Shown: positions 24,441 to 35,954 of the stretch, piece by piece
How the letters are laid out: every line of letters begins with the position of its first letter
Position numbering within the stretch: position 1 is the first letter of the stretch
Assembly: GCF_001039355.2 (NCBI RefSeq)
Contig: NW_019774447.1
Location: forward strand, 440,877-504,876
DNA length: 64,000 nucleotides
Direction of reading: 5' to 3'
Source: Lingula anatina
Lineage: Eukaryota; Brachiopoda; Lingulata; Lingulida; Lingulidae
Made by a program: the position numbers and the translations under genes
The notes under the pieces: generated by a model
Told to the model about the DNA's origin: nothing
Databases searched by the model: none
The model's input: only the letters and a program-made list of their open reading frames with translations

Positions 24441-24449
24441 ATATATCGT

Positions 24450-25560
24450 ATTTTGGCTCGGACGATATCACATACATTTTTGGACTCTGTATAATTTCTA
24501 AAAGACATTATTAAAATTCTATTTGAATACACGGAGAATCTTGTTCACTTTATTGGATCCGCTGGGCGAATGACATTCAAGCCCAAGAACCTGCGTGTGA
24601 TATAACGTGACCTGATCATTACGTAAAGTCTGACGAACTAAGTTTAGGACTTAACAAAGTGATCCGTTTCACAAAAAATATATACAAACTGAAACTGTCC
24701 TAGCTCATGCGCTAGGAAATATCATACCTAGGTAGACAATTTTTCAGGACATTGACACACTATGTGAATATGTTTGTAACCATGTACGTGATGGTGTCAA
24801 ATGAGATCTACTCATACAATGATGAATTTGTGGAAGAAACAAAGGACTGAGCAAGACACATCCAGCAGCCAATACTGACATTGGCAGTGCTGAAACTCTA
24901 CATTGCAAAGCTGAGACTAGCACTGCCAGCGAACAACAAACTCAAACTTGTACTAGAACTAAGCCTAGCAGATCATTTCAACAAAAATGGTTGACACATT
25001 ATACCCACGGGTTAGATATGACATAAAAAAATCTTATGTGGTGTAACAGTTGCAGTGTTCAAGGGAAGAAAAATGCCCTTGCTGTTAGCATCATAATAAC
25101 ATCTTCCTTTCGTCCTTTTTTCCTTTGGTTCCCTGAGCACACACATTGCTCACAAGGATCACAAACATGCTGTTCAGGTAAAATAAATTTTTCAATTTAA
25201 ACTCGTTCAATAATTTTAAGTGACTTATTCTACCCATAAACCATTAGATAGGCTACTACAATTTGATTAGATCATAAATGTATTCATGTATGATATTTAA
25301 TTTTGATTTTAATGCAGACTAGTCAGTTAAAGCTTAAGTGCGGTCTGAGTCTGGAAACATTGATCTACTTCATTGCAATATCTTGAATATGGACAAAATA
25401 AAAGGCTCAGTGATCAAGATAGGCAGAAAACTGACTAGTATTTCAGACATGAAACTTTGAAATCTTTTATGTTCATCTCCAATGTTTCCAACTCACGTAC
25501 TGTTTTCCACGCTTTCATGGAGGGGAATCTAGAACTAACCATAATGCATTCGAACGCTCA
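24450..25560. other. Unannotated stretch
   Basis: No recognisable domains, termini or repeats. Confidence 0.4.
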
Positions 25561-25659
25561 AATCTTAAATGATACCATCAGTCTCCTCCTCAATTGCCTC
25601 ATTTTTGAGGTTCCGTTTTTTTCCCTGCATGCTTTCATCTTCAACTGTCAAAAAATGGA

Positions 25660-26200
25660 AAAATTTCTACTTATCAAGTCCGACAGAGAAGTTAACAAAA
25701 GAAAAACTATTGAGGAAAGAAAACAAAATAAGAAAGGTTATGACAATACCAAACGAAAAAGAACAATTCAGAACTCATGGAAAGGTGACTTCAAATGGCT
25801 GATTGGGAATGAGTCGAGTGGCAACATTTTTTGTAAAACCTGCAGGGCTGTCTATGGGCCATTAGCGTGCAGGACTGTTCCTGACCACTTTAAGCAATAT
25901 TCGTAGGGGCCCTTTTTGCTGGATTGCGCCAATCTAAGGCTTGATGCTCTGTCCACTCACCAGGGCAGTCAGGGTCACAAAGATGCCCAGACCTATCTCA
26001 CAAACCAGAAGGAACCAAATGCTACACCCTCTTCCAAAAACTTACAACTTCTAAACAGGTCAGTTTTTGAAAAACTTTGTATCTTTTTCCGAAATGCCCA
26101 TGCAGTGGTGAAAAAAAGCCACCCAATAAGTTTGAGTGCCAGTAGATTTTACTGTGGGCCAGTTGAATGTGCCAGAAGCCAGCCGTTAGGCCCATTGAAA
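25660..26200 (+). pseudogene. TTF-type zinc-finger region (ZNF862-like, hAT-derived), copy 2
   Basis: A lysine-rich leader (~25660-25780) is followed by FKWLIGNESSGNIFCKTCRA, then a frame break with a stop near 25904-25906. Next come CANLRLDALSTHQGSQGHKD (the second half of the TTF finger, with the usual N.R..AL..H..S..H spacing) and, about 40 residues on, LNRSVFEKLCIFFRNAHAVV with KK.HP. This matches the spacer that normally precedes the hAT transposase domain in ZNF862-like proteins. The catalytic part is missing. At least one frameshift is present, so this is a relic. Confidence 0.7.
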
Positions 26201-26219
26201 ATTACGGTCTGGTGACTTA

Positions 26220-26530
26220 CTCATGACTTACTCTGTTAAAAAACTGAAATTTTGATGCAAACATTTGTTTATTTACTTTTTTTTGTCTTCTCCATAAAGT
26301 CGCAAACTTATTTGGAAATCATATCTTTACAAACCGAGCACATTAACGCCTCACCGCAATCTACATCGATGTCATATTTCTCTACAAAGTAATTTTTATA
26401 GGTCGCCAGTAGTGGTCAACAACCAATCGCATACCGCGTTTTAATATTGGTTTGGCTAGGCTCACAAAATGGCGGCATGTTGTTCCTTGCATTAGTGGGC
26501 CACTCATGGCATCATCATGGAACATTTTCT
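26220..26530. other. Spacer between two zinc-finger relics
   Basis: No coding signal. It contains AAAATGGCGGC at 26466-26476 (a YY1-like motif), without other promoter evidence. Confidence 0.35.
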
Positions 26531-26574
26531 AACTAACTACACCCTGCCCGCCCCAAAGAAACAAAAAACTGAAG

Positions 26575-26835
26575 GAGGAAAAGAAATTAACAGGAAAGTT
26601 CTATGAACAACAAAGGGTTCATAATTTTTGACCGAAATAGCAACTAGAATTTCCATGGCTAAAAAATGATGAAATTGGTATGACCTGTGCCATTTGTTGT
26701 AAATATGAACAGTCTGGTACATTAGATAAAGGGTGCAAGAACTATAAGAAAGACTCGATATTATGCCATAAAAAATCGGATGAACACGTACATGTAATTA
26801 ATGTGAAAAAATGTAATGCAAAAGCAGATGCAAGC
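26575..26835 (+). pseudogene. TTF-type zinc-finger fragment, copy 3
   Basis: After a stop-interrupted leader the frame reads EFPWLKNDEIGMTCAICCKY, then GCKNYKKDSILCHKKSDEHV. This is a second, different TTF-type finger: W..-x-MTC-x2-C, then C.-x-Y.K...-H..S..H. It is cut off immediately upstream of a Gypsy integrase tail. It differs strongly from copy 2 only 400 bp away, so the two are not a recent tandem duplication. Confidence 0.6.
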
Positions 26836-26898
26836 AAATACTGTTGCTGCAATGACAATCAGAGCCTTAAACCATCAAACAATTTCTAGGGGATAGTT

Positions 26899-27192
26899 TT
26901 GCTTTTAAAAAATGCTCTTGCAGTAAGCAAAAAGGGCCAGCCCTATACAGATTCTCTCTTGCTATGTGATCTTGATGAGGCCAAAGGGTTGGATATTGTG
27001 GTTGATGACCGAGTGTGGCAGAAAGTGAATAACAAAATAAAGGGCCTTAGTCCAAAGCTACAACACAAATGGCAAGGACCATTCACAGTTGTGGGCTCTC
27101 CAACAGAATTAGTGGATCAGATATGTAAGGGTTCGCATGTGAAGGTCAAGACTGCGCATTTTGATCAGTTGAAACCCTGCTATGATTGCTAA
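26899..27192 (+). pseudogene. Gypsy integrase C-terminal region (GPY/F-like)
   Basis: The frame contains DDRVWQKVNNKIKGLSPKLQ then HKWQGPFTVVGS, and ends with VKTAHFDQLKPCYDC and a stop. This is the C-terminal domain of Ty3/Gypsy integrases: the 'G D.V w.......G.S.KL...w.GPF.V' strand, then the 'H...LKP' tail. Protease, RT, RNase H and the integrase core are absent upstream. It is the surviving 3' part of a Gypsy element that continues through 27186-28329. Confidence 0.8.
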
Positions 27193-27689
27193 TTGAAAAA
27201 AAGAATACAACTAGCTCATCATCAATTTTTTATTATAAGTGTCGGTACTGCAAGAAAAGCTTCCAGGATCCCTCCAATTTGAGGAGACACGAGCAGAAAT
27301 ACTATGTAAAAAGAAGGGATACAAGCATTAAAGATGTACGAAAGGTGTGGGCGTTGCCACCAGGCCCACCTAGGGAGGCGAAAGAAGTGGTGAAGCTCGT
27401 AGTTCAACCAATCGAGGAAGAAAGCTTGATGGAACCCTTGAGCAGAGTTCTTTTTCCTGAGTCTCCTAAGAAGATCCAACCAAGACCAATCCCAGTTAAC
27501 CCTGAAAAGGAAGATGCAGTCCAGAGTCCACCAGGACGGCAGGGAGAATCAATCCAAATGACCACCAAACCGGAAAAGATGAGAAAGGGGAGCAAACACA
27601 TGCTACTGATGGAGTTACTCCAAAAGTTAGAGGTTATGGAAATTGTAAATGAAGACAAAGAAGGGAATATCTATACTAAAAGAACCTAA
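27186..27689 (+). CDS. Accessory ORF with C2H2-like zinc finger, downstream of Gypsy integrase
   Basis: The frame overlaps the integrase stop by a few bases in a different phase and runs for 167 codons. Residues ~20-40 are YKCRYCKKSFQDPSNLRRHE, a C2H2 finger, except that the fourth ligand position is Tyr (HEQKY) instead of His. The remainder is Pro/Glu/Lys-rich and probably disordered, ending with a short Leu-rich segment (LLMELLQKLEVMEIV). No ATG occurs before the finger, so expression would need frameshifting or splicing from integrase. It lies between integrase and a PPT/LTR-like site, the position where some LTR elements carry a third ORF. The frame is intact although the rest of the element is deleted. 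Confidence 0.55.
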   Translation: MLIEKKNTTSSSSIFYYKCRYCKKSFQDPSNLRRHEQKYYVKRRDTSIKDVRKVWALPPGPPREAKEVVKLVVQPIEEESLMEPLSRVLFPESPKKIQPRPIPVNPEKEDAVQSPPGRQGESIQMTTKPEKMRKGSKHMLLMELLQKLEVMEIVNEDKEGNIYTKRT

Positions 27690-28029
27690 AAAATTTGAAT
27701 TTATTTTCGTATCATTATTATTGTTTATTTATTTATTATAATTTTTTTTTTTTTTTTTTTTAGAGGGGTGGATTTCATGGATTGTAAACTACATTGAACT
27801 TTTTATGGGTGGATTTCATGGATAGTAAACTACAATGAACTTTTTTTTATTGGAGGGTGGATTTCATGAACTGTAAACTACATTGAACTTTTTATTGGGG
27901 GTGGATTTTTATGGCGTTTAAAGGAGTAAAATAATAATGAATGTTCATTATTAAATAATTGTTAAAATGTTATACAGTGTTGTTAATCTTTATTTCTTTT
28001 TGCTACCTGTGATTCCGCTGAACAGTATT
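27690..28029. repeat. 3' non-coding part of the Gypsy element with ~55-bp tandem repeats
   Basis: A poly(T) tract (27740-27762) precedes three and a half units of GGTGGATTTCATGGATTGTA followed by AACTACATTGAACTTTTT (27764-27915). The units are G-rich at their starts and look like duplicated polypurine-proximal sequence. Confidence 0.75.
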
Positions 28030-28329
28030 AGGAGGGGGTAGTGTAATAGTCTGGCTTCATTCATTGTCGGTGAACAAGGCTCACAGCTACCTTGTCTGGC
28101 AAAGTATCGTTGCCCTGTCGATGTATTACGGCAAACTCGGTCTTGCCAATTGTTTAATAGCGTATTAGTTCTGTGACCTCCTTGTCTTGTCCTTATGCCT
28201 CCGTTTTGCCTCTGGTTCCACAGATAGTTCTTTTCAGGAAACAGAAATATAGTTTATGTCAGAACATGTCAAGCTAGGACAATCAGTGTCAACTTTTCTC
28301 TAAGACTTGTGAAAAATATCCCTTACGAA
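28030..28329 (+). mobile_element. Polypurine tract and start of the Gypsy 3' LTR
   Basis: AGGAGGGGGTAG (28030-28041) has the form of a polypurine tract. The sequence then changes to TGTAATAGTCTGGC at 28042, a typical LTR start. The rest, up to about 28329, is GC-richer and non-coding. The LTR end is not identifiable because the palindromic array follows. No second copy of this LTR is in the window. Confidence 0.5.
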
Positions 28330-28331
28330 AA

Positions 28332-28516
28332 TTTCCTATAGGATTTCCTATAAGATTTCCTATAGGATCCTATAGGAAATTGTCCCTTTTTCCTATAGGA
28401 TCCTATAGGAAATCTTATAGGATCCTATAGGAAATCCTATAGGATCCTATAGGAAATCTATAGGATCCTATAGGAAATCTTATAGGATCCTATAGGATTT
28501 TCTATAGGATCCTATA
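28332..28516. repeat. Palindromic TCCTATAGGA array
   Basis: About 185 bp is made almost entirely of overlapping copies of TCCTATAGGA and CCTATAGGATCCTATAGG, each its own reverse complement, joined by AAAT/AAATC linkers. The single strand can fold at many scales. It abuts, without any spacer, a BEL LTR that lacks its first 21 bp. Confidence 0.9.
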
Positions 28517-28913
28517 GCTTCTCTTGTATATTGGATCCGATAGTGCTGCCACGTAGTGTCACTTAGCTTTTACTTGACGGCGGCACGCGTCCGACGCTCT
28601 TAGAAGGTTTAGGCCCCAAACGAGGTAAATCAAGATTTAATCTTTCATTATATTATTATTTTTATTAGGAATCAAAACTTTGAAGTTATCGTCTCGATTT
28701 ACAAGTTGTTTATCACTCAATTTCAGAATTATTGTTAGTTTAAGAAGTTTCCATGTCAGCGTATGTGTTCGTAGGACTACATGTATGTTTTATGTTTATT
28801 TTAGTTCCACGGGAATAATATTTCGTCGGAACCGAATGGGAATAAAGATTTTACCATCAACTTGATCCAGTTTTTATTATTTATTTATTTATTTAAAGAC
28901 GCGTGCTGCTACA
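28517..28913 (+). mobile_element. BEL 5' LTR, first 21 bp missing
   Basis: Starts at GCTTCTCTTGTATATTGG and ends CTGCTACA. Compared with the 3' LTR, 21 bp beginning TGTAACAGTAAC are replaced by the palindromic array. AATAAA-type sequence (GGGAATAAAG, ~28850) may be the poly(A) signal. A 61-codon frame inside is present in both LTRs and is not a gene. Confidence 0.9.
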
Positions 28914-29895
28914 GTGGAACTCGTAGTGGAACTCGTAGCATGGAGATCGATACAGAGATTATTGCAGATGATGTGGGTGGTGCGGGAAATTTAGAGAGAA
29001 CTGGAATTGTAGGAGAGATTTGTTAATATAATATTGGACAAAATGACATTTAATTTGTGAATCATCGACCTTGTATATTTTGAAACATTTCCAAGCTTGA
29101 TGTGGACGACTGATATGAGAAACTTTTGTTGATTCCCGCCTTGGAAGATGCGAGATTTCCCGCCCTTTGATGACGCTATGTTCCTGCCTTTGGTAGCGAC
29201 AAGTTTTCCAGCCTATCACAATGTGTGCCTTTGGTCACGTGACTGGTTTCCCGCCTCTGATCCAGTGACAGTTCTGTCTACGTAAATTTGTATCACTTTA
29301 CTACATTTATGGACTCACGTAATACAATGTATCAATTTATGACTTGAACATTGAAACAAATATTGGACAATTTATTATTTAGATAAAGTGATAGCGTCAA
29401 TTCATTTGTTTATGTAAACAAACTAGTAGACATTTTAAAGTACTTTTGAACAATTGAAAACAGTAACACAGTGTCAGTTGAATGTTTTTTGCCTGAATGT
29501 TTAATTGAGTACGGCAGAGGACAATCCAGGAACACTATGCTAGCACACCACAGCATACACAGCTGATTGCTTTGAATATCTTGCATTAATTTGATCAAGT
29601 TTACGTTGTTGTTTTTACTGTTTAGCTATCTTTAATTTGTGTATTCATTTTTACAGCACCAGATTTACATAGAGCAGATCAGTTATCTACATTGAGCAGT
29701 GGTGGCTTGTCAGGCACAGCACATACATGGTAGCGGCAGGTAGAAAGCATGGGAATTTTTAATTGTTTTATGCCCACCCTGGAAAGGGGGCATATATAGC
29801 GTTCCTTATGACATTTGTCTGTTCACACCGTGATTCATTCCATTGTCTAGCCTGCTTGGTTCTATAGTCTTGAATCTTTGTTTAAATAAGAAGGT
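28914..29895 (+). other. BEL leader (5' untranslated region) with candidate primer-binding site
   Basis: Directly after the LTR, TGGAACTCGTAG occurs twice in tandem (28915-28938). A tRNA primer site should start with TGG here, so the first copy is the candidate, and its duplication is unusual. The remaining ~950 bp has no long frame. Confidence 0.6.
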
Positions 29896-32793
29896 ATGTC
29901 TTTAGTCAATCTACCAGCGTCTGATGTTACTTTGAAGGAAATCAGACGTTCTGTGAGTGTCCCCTCTCTAGTAAATGAAAGGGCAGAACTCAAGAAACGT
30001 ATACGGCCATTGACTGAAAAGGGTATACAGTGGCAGATGGATAGAAATAGACAGCATTTGCGAAATGCAATATCTAGTTGGCGCAAGCAAGCGTCCAAGC
30101 TTGAAATAATAGCTGATGACTGTAGTGATGTAGGCCTTCTAAGGACTACATGGAATGAAATCTGTACAGCTTTAGATTGTGTACAGAAATCCTTTCATGA
30201 TGTTGAAACATGTGGTGGTTTAGATGAAGATTTTAGGGTAAAGGTAGAGACCATAGAGGAAGAACATTTGCACCTTCTCAGAAGGACAGGTAATCGTATT
30301 AGGTTGCTTGAGTTGGATGATCAAGGTTCGCATATTTCTAGACAATCAAGTCGTAGGTCCTTTGCTAAATCTGAAGTAGCCAGCGAAAGATCGCACAGGT
30401 CAAGAATTGAAACTCTTCAGGCTCAGATTAAACATTCTGAGTTGGAAGAACAGAAAAGACATGAGCTTCTGAAAATCCAATCAGAATTGAAACGCTTACA
30501 GTTGAATAAAGAGCTAGAAATAGTCCAAGCAGAGTTATTAGATGATGTTGTATATGTTGATAAGGATCAAATGCCTATGAAGTCTGAATCTCGTAGTGAC
30601 CATGCAGTCCATCCCAAGGCTCTCCTCAGCTGTGACACTTATGAATCCCTTGTTCAAAATCTGCTAATAAGCAGACTTCCAATTCCAGAACCTGCAATTT
30701 TCGATGGTAGCTCATTGCAGTATCCAAGCTGGAAAGCAGCATTCACAGCTCTTATCTCTCACCACAAAATACCCAACATAGAAAGGTTGTACTACTTAAA
30801 GAAGTATGTCAGAGGAGAGGCAAAAGAGTGCATAGAGGGTTGTTTTCTTATCAGCACAGAAAATTCATTTGACGAGGCCATGTCCATCCTGGAAGAAAGG
30901 TTTGGCAGTCCATTTGCCATTGTCTCAGCCTTCAGAGATAAACTTAGTAAGTGGCCAAAGGTATCTGGGTCAGATGGTACTGGACTGTTGAAATTGTCTG
31001 ATTTCCTTAATCAGATAAAAGCAGCCATGTCTTGTTATCCTGGGCTGAATATCCTTAATGATGAAAGAGAAAACCAAAACATTCTGCATAAGTTACCTGA
31101 CTGGCTTATAGCTAGGTGGGGTAGAATGGTCGTTGAACGGAAAGCAAAGGGTTCTTTCCCAACATTTAATGAATTTGCAGAATTCTTGAGCAAGGAAGCA
31201 AAGATTGCTAGTGACCCTGTTGTGTCTGTTCAGTCTTTAAAACAAAGGGGTAAAGAAGGACCCAAGGGTGATAAAAGGTTGAGCTCATTCTTCCTTAATG
31301 ATAATGAAAGTGAGTCAAGGCAAAGGGAGCAGGCACAAAATGTAAGACCTGCTGTGAGTACTAGTAGACATACTCAAAGTAGAAGTCAGACTCATGTAGA
31401 TACAGTCAATTATAGACAGAGTTCAAACAGACAAACAAACATCACAAAATGTCATTTGTGTAAAGGGCCCAATGATCTGGATAACTGTAGCCAGTTTAAG
31501 GCCAAACCTATGCTAGAACGTGAAAGGTATGTAAGAGAGCAATTTCTATGTTTTAAATGTCTCTCACCAGGGCATCAATCCAAGGATTGCTTAGCCAAAA
31601 AGACTTGTCAAACCTGTAACAAATTACACCCTACTAGCCTCCATAAGACCCCACGTCAGACAAGTAGTACAGGCCCTCATACAAGTTCTCTGTCTTTCAT
31701 GAGTGAGACCGTAGACCGAGACAAGACTTCCATGATTGTACCAGTGTGGTTATCTCATACCAGTGAACCTGAGAAGGAATGCTTGGTATATGCTCTTCTT
31801 GATACCCAATCAGACACCACCTTTGTCTCTGACAGTGTGGTTAAGGACTTAGATATGACAGGGACTCCTACAAATTTGCGTCTGTCGACCATGACTACCA
31901 GCGCGACAATTAAGACAAATAGAATGACTGGTTTACAGATTAGAGGTTATAGAAATGATGAAAAAATTATGTTGCCTGTTACATATACAAGGAAGTCAAT
32001 TCCGGCAAATAGAGATCACATCCCTACATACGACACAGCTAGAAAGTGGCCGTACTTGAGTGGCATGGCAGATAGTTTGCCACCACTATTAGATGTAGAT
32101 ATAGGACTTTTAGTAGGATATAATTGTCCTAAAGCTCTGTTGCCCACTGAGGTGATAGCACCTCAAGGCAATGGCCCATTTGCACAGAAAACGGTGTTGG
32201 GTTGGGGAATAGTAGGCATAGTTGAACCCCTTGTTGAAGAGTCCTTAGACCCCATAGGAGTTAGCCATAGGGTGTTAACCTATAGGTCGTCTGTAGATAA
32301 GGTCTCATTTGCTGTACGCAACAGTGTCAAAGAAGTAGTGACTGACACTGCAGGGGATTTGGAAGCCATTGCCCCATCTCGTTTAGACCGTCAATTTCTA
32401 GATATTATGGAAAAGGGATGTAAAAAAAGTGACAATGGAGTGCACTATGAGATGCCACTCCCATTTAGAAATGGTAAACCCCGTCTCCCAAGCAATAGGG
32501 ATCAGGCATTGTCTAGACTTATGACTCTGAAGAAAAGATTTGTGCGTGACCCTGATTTCAAGAAAGATTATTACACTTTCATGAATGACATTCTCTCTAA
32601 CGAGTATGCAGAGAGGGTGCCTATAGAGGACTTAGACAAAGGGGGGTCATGGTATATTCCTCACCATGGGGTATATCACCCAAATAAGCCCAAAAAGATA
32701 CGGGTTGTGTTCGATTGTGCTGCTAGGCATCAAAATAGGTGTCTAAATGATGAGCTACTTACTGGCCCGGACATGATGAACTCATTGTTTTAG
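29896..32793 (+). pseudogene. BEL gag-protease-RT N-terminal ORF
   Basis: A 965-codon frame from an ATG. The N-terminal ~220 residues are helical and charged, with a coiled-coil-like stretch (~160-215). A DUF1759-type gag domain follows from ~262 (PIPEPAIFDGSSLQYPSWKA). Zinc-knuckle-like clusters are at ~515-525 and ~551-565 (CFKCLSPGHQSKDC, a CX2CX4HX4C pattern), with a further Cys pair at ~572. An aspartic-protease motif DTQSDTTF is at ~634. The RT N-terminus begins at ~845 and includes the WYIPHHGVYHP..K.RVVFD segment. Translation ends at a TAG within RT, so no complete polymerase can be made from this copy. In BEL elements gag and pol are normally one continuous frame, which fits. Confidence 0.9.
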
Positions 32794-32898
32794 TCCCTTA
32801 CCTACACTGGTCTATCGTTTCATTGTGTGAAAAGCTCCAGTGGCCAGACAATTTTCACGGTGCCATGAAGATAAACAGTTAAANCTGTTACATGTGAT

Positions 32899-34908
32899 GT
32901 GCAGCAAATGTTTTTCCAATTTAAAGTGTCTGAGAGCCACAGAGATTTCCTTCGTTTTCTCTGGTGGCCAACAGACGATTTTTCACTTGCCCCAGTCGAC
33001 TACAGGATGAAGGTACATTTGTTTGGTGCCACCTCTTCTCCTGGGTGCTCAACCTATGGCTTCAGACAGATGGCGTTAGATTCTCAGGCCGAGTTTGGAG
33101 ATGGTGTTACCAATTTCTTGCTACACAACTTCTATGTTGATGATGGATTGATATCCCTTCCTTCAGTTGATGAAGCCAGGAACTTAGTTGTTAGTAGTAT
33201 GAAGGCATGCAAAAATAGTGGTTTGCACCTTCACAAGTTCACTTCCAATAGGAAGGAAGTACTTGATGTTGTTGAGAAGGATGATAGGGCAGTAGAGGTC
33301 CAGAATATAAACCTAGACAAATCTGTTATCGAACGTGTTCTAGGTGGCCAGTGGTGTATTCTATCAGACGCGTTTAAATTTAGGATAGTGGTGTCTGATA
33401 AGCCTTACACGAGAAGAGGGATTTTGTCCACGGTTAATTCCGTTTTTGACCCCTTGGGATTTTTGGCTCCATTCATCCTGGTAGGGAAGCTTATCCTACA
33501 GGAATTATGCAAAGAAAACACTGATTGGGACGCACCCCTATCAGATCACCTGAGGCCCATGTGGGAAAGATGGAGAGCTAGTCTCCCACTATTAGTAGAT
33601 CTCAGTGTAGCTAGATGTTTTAAACCTGACAACTTTGGTCTTGTAAAATCTGCTGCACTGCATCATTTTTCCGATGCAAGTGAGAAAGCCTATGGGCAAT
33701 GTTCTTATCTCCAATTGATTGATGAAAATAACTCTGTGCACTGCACGCTTGTCTGTGGGAAAAGTCGGGTGGCTCCTCTCAAGGTTTTGTCAATTCCTCG
33801 CATGGAGTTATTGGCTGCAACATTGTCAGTTCAGGTGAGTTCAGTTCTGACAAAGGAACTAGACATTCAGGACATACAGCACTTTTTTTGGACCGATAGT
33901 AAAGTTGTCTTGGGCTACTTAGCCAATGAAGCTCGCAGATTTAAGGTTTATGTTGCAAAATGTGTCCAATACATCCAAAATCAGTCAGAGATTTCTCAGT
34001 GGAAATATGTTGCCTCGACAGACAACCCTGCAGATCATGCATCCAGGGGATTGCTTGCCTCTGACCTGGTTCAAAACAGCTTGTGGTTTTCAGGCCCTGC
34101 ATTTCTTAGAGACCCTGAGTGTAACCAAGATTCTCACAGTCCAAAAGTTGTAGATGAAAATGATCCTGAGGTTCGCTCAAAGAATGTTGCATTTGCTACT
34201 ACTCACACAAATGATGCCCATGCTGAATTTGATTTGAATAGGTTCAGCCATGTGTCTAGTTGGGATAGACTTCTCAAGACAGTAGCTTTGTGTCTGAGGT
34301 TCAAAGAGATATTGCTCTCTAAAGTCAGGAAGAGAACCCTCAAATCAATTTCTGGACCACTGACAGTTGACAATTTACAAGAGGCTGAGAGCTGTGTTGT
34401 CAAATTAGTCCAAAGAGTCTCATTTAGACTTGATTATGAAGCTTTACGTCGTATGAAATGTGCCCCTCGGTCTTCTAGAGACAAGAAGTCAAATCACCAG
34501 CTCCCTAGATCAAGTATAATACATCGTTTAGATCCATATATGGATGACGCAGGCATAGTCAGGGTAGGTGGTAGGATGCCAATTGCCTCGGGTATTGTAG
34601 CCCATCCTGCTATTATTCCTAGAAAAGGTCACATCACCTCACTCATAGTGAGACATTTTCACAGTGTGACTGGACATCAGGGTCGTGGAATGACCACAAA
34701 TGCCATTAGATCACATGGACTATGGATACTTGGTTGTAGCTCTGCTGTTTCCCAGCAGATATATCAATGTGTCCATTGTAGGAGAACACGTGGAGCTGTG
34801 CAAGAGCAGAAGATGTCAGATCTGCCATCAGACCGTGTTCAACCATTTCCTCCTTTTACCTATGGTGCTGTCGATTATTTTGGCCCTGTTTTTGATCAAG
34901 GAAGGTAG
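32899..34908 (+). pseudogene. BEL RT (catalytic part), RNase H and integrase N-terminus
   Basis: The frame resumes about 100 bp after the stop, across a segment containing an undetermined base (32884). RT shows the YVDD box (HNFYVDDGLIS, ~33130). RNase H shows HHFSDASEKAYGQ (~33660), PRMELLAATL (~33800), WTDSKVVLGYL (~33890) and NPADHASRG (~34030). The integrase zinc region has its His and Cys pairs in IVRHFHSVTGHQ and CVHCRRTRG (~34650-34790). The integrase core begins with VDYFGPV (first catalytic Asp, ~34870), and the frame stops at 34906-34908. Confidence 0.9.
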
Positions 34909-35482
34909 AAAAGAACTGAAGAGGTATGGTGCTCTTTTCACTTGCCTTGCCTCAAGAGCAGTTCACATAGAAGTGTGTGATTCTCTCAACACTGATGACT
35001 TTATCAATGCTTTGAGAAGGTTCATAGCTTTGAGAGGTCCTGTAAGACAAATTCGTTGTGACCAAGGCTCAAGTTTTGTTGGTGCACGGTCAGAGTTGTC
35101 AAAATGTGTCAAAGAAATGGAAGTAGGTAAAATTCAGAATTACCTTTTCCATAAAAAATGTGACTTCATTACCTTTAAAATGAATGTCCCTACAGCCAGT
35201 CACATGGGGGGAGTTTGGGAGCGCCAGATAAGAACAGTCCGTTCTATCTTGAACTCTCTTTTATTGTCTACAACATCCCAGTTGAATGATAGTGCTTTAC
35301 GCACCTTTATGTCTGAGGTCATGGCAATTATAAATTGCAGACCTTTGACTGTCGATTGTTTAAATGACCCAATGTCACCAGAACCATTGACTCCAAATCA
35401 CATTTTAACTGGCAAATCCAGTGTGGTGTGCCCCCCACCTGGTGAATTTCAGAGAGAGGATCTTTACTTAAGAAAATACTAG
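34890..35482 (+). pseudogene. BEL integrase core, second part
   Basis: The integrase continues in a different frame from about 34900. The second catalytic Asp is in IRCDQGSSFVGA (~35050) and the Glu in GGVWERQIRTVRS (~35210). The region ends at an in-frame TAG (35480-35482). All three D,D,E residues are therefore present but split over two frames. The part of this frame upstream of ~34890 is only a shadow of the RNase H/integrase frame. Confidence 0.9.
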
Positions 35483-35818
35483 AGACGTGTACAGTATTTA
35501 GCTGATCAATTTTGGAAGAGATGGAGCAAAGAATATCTATCTCAGTTGCAGTCTAGACAAAAATGGTGTAAGTTTAGAAAAAATCTGCAAATTGGAGACA
35601 TTGTTTTAGTCAAAGATGAAAATTTGCCTAGAAACTCTTGGCCTCTAGCCAGAGTGCACAGTGTGTATCCAAGTGAGGATGGATACATTAGGAAAGTTCA
35701 AGTTGCAATGAGCACTAAATGTTTGGATTCTCGTGGTCGACGAGACAGTCCACTTATGCTTTTGGACAGGCCCATTCAGAAATTAGTATTCATAATGCCC
35801 AACCCAAACTTTGAATAA
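35483..35818 (+). pseudogene. BEL pol C-terminus (DUF5641-like)
   Basis: The same frame continues after the TAG. It contains the WK.W..EYL..LQ..QKW stretch, then GDIVLVKDENLPRNSWPLAR and RPIQKLVFI, as in the C-terminal DUF5641 region of Pao/BEL polyproteins. It ends in TAA at 35816-35818. Confidence 0.85.
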
Positions 35819-35954
35819 AATGATTGCTTTAACCAGGGTGTATTCCCCGTCGGGAGCCAATGTTTTTCTCCTGCTACAACTGTCTGTTGACTGCATATGT
35901 ATGATGTGCTGTGTATGACTTGCCACAACACAATTTTGCTATTAATCTTTGAGC

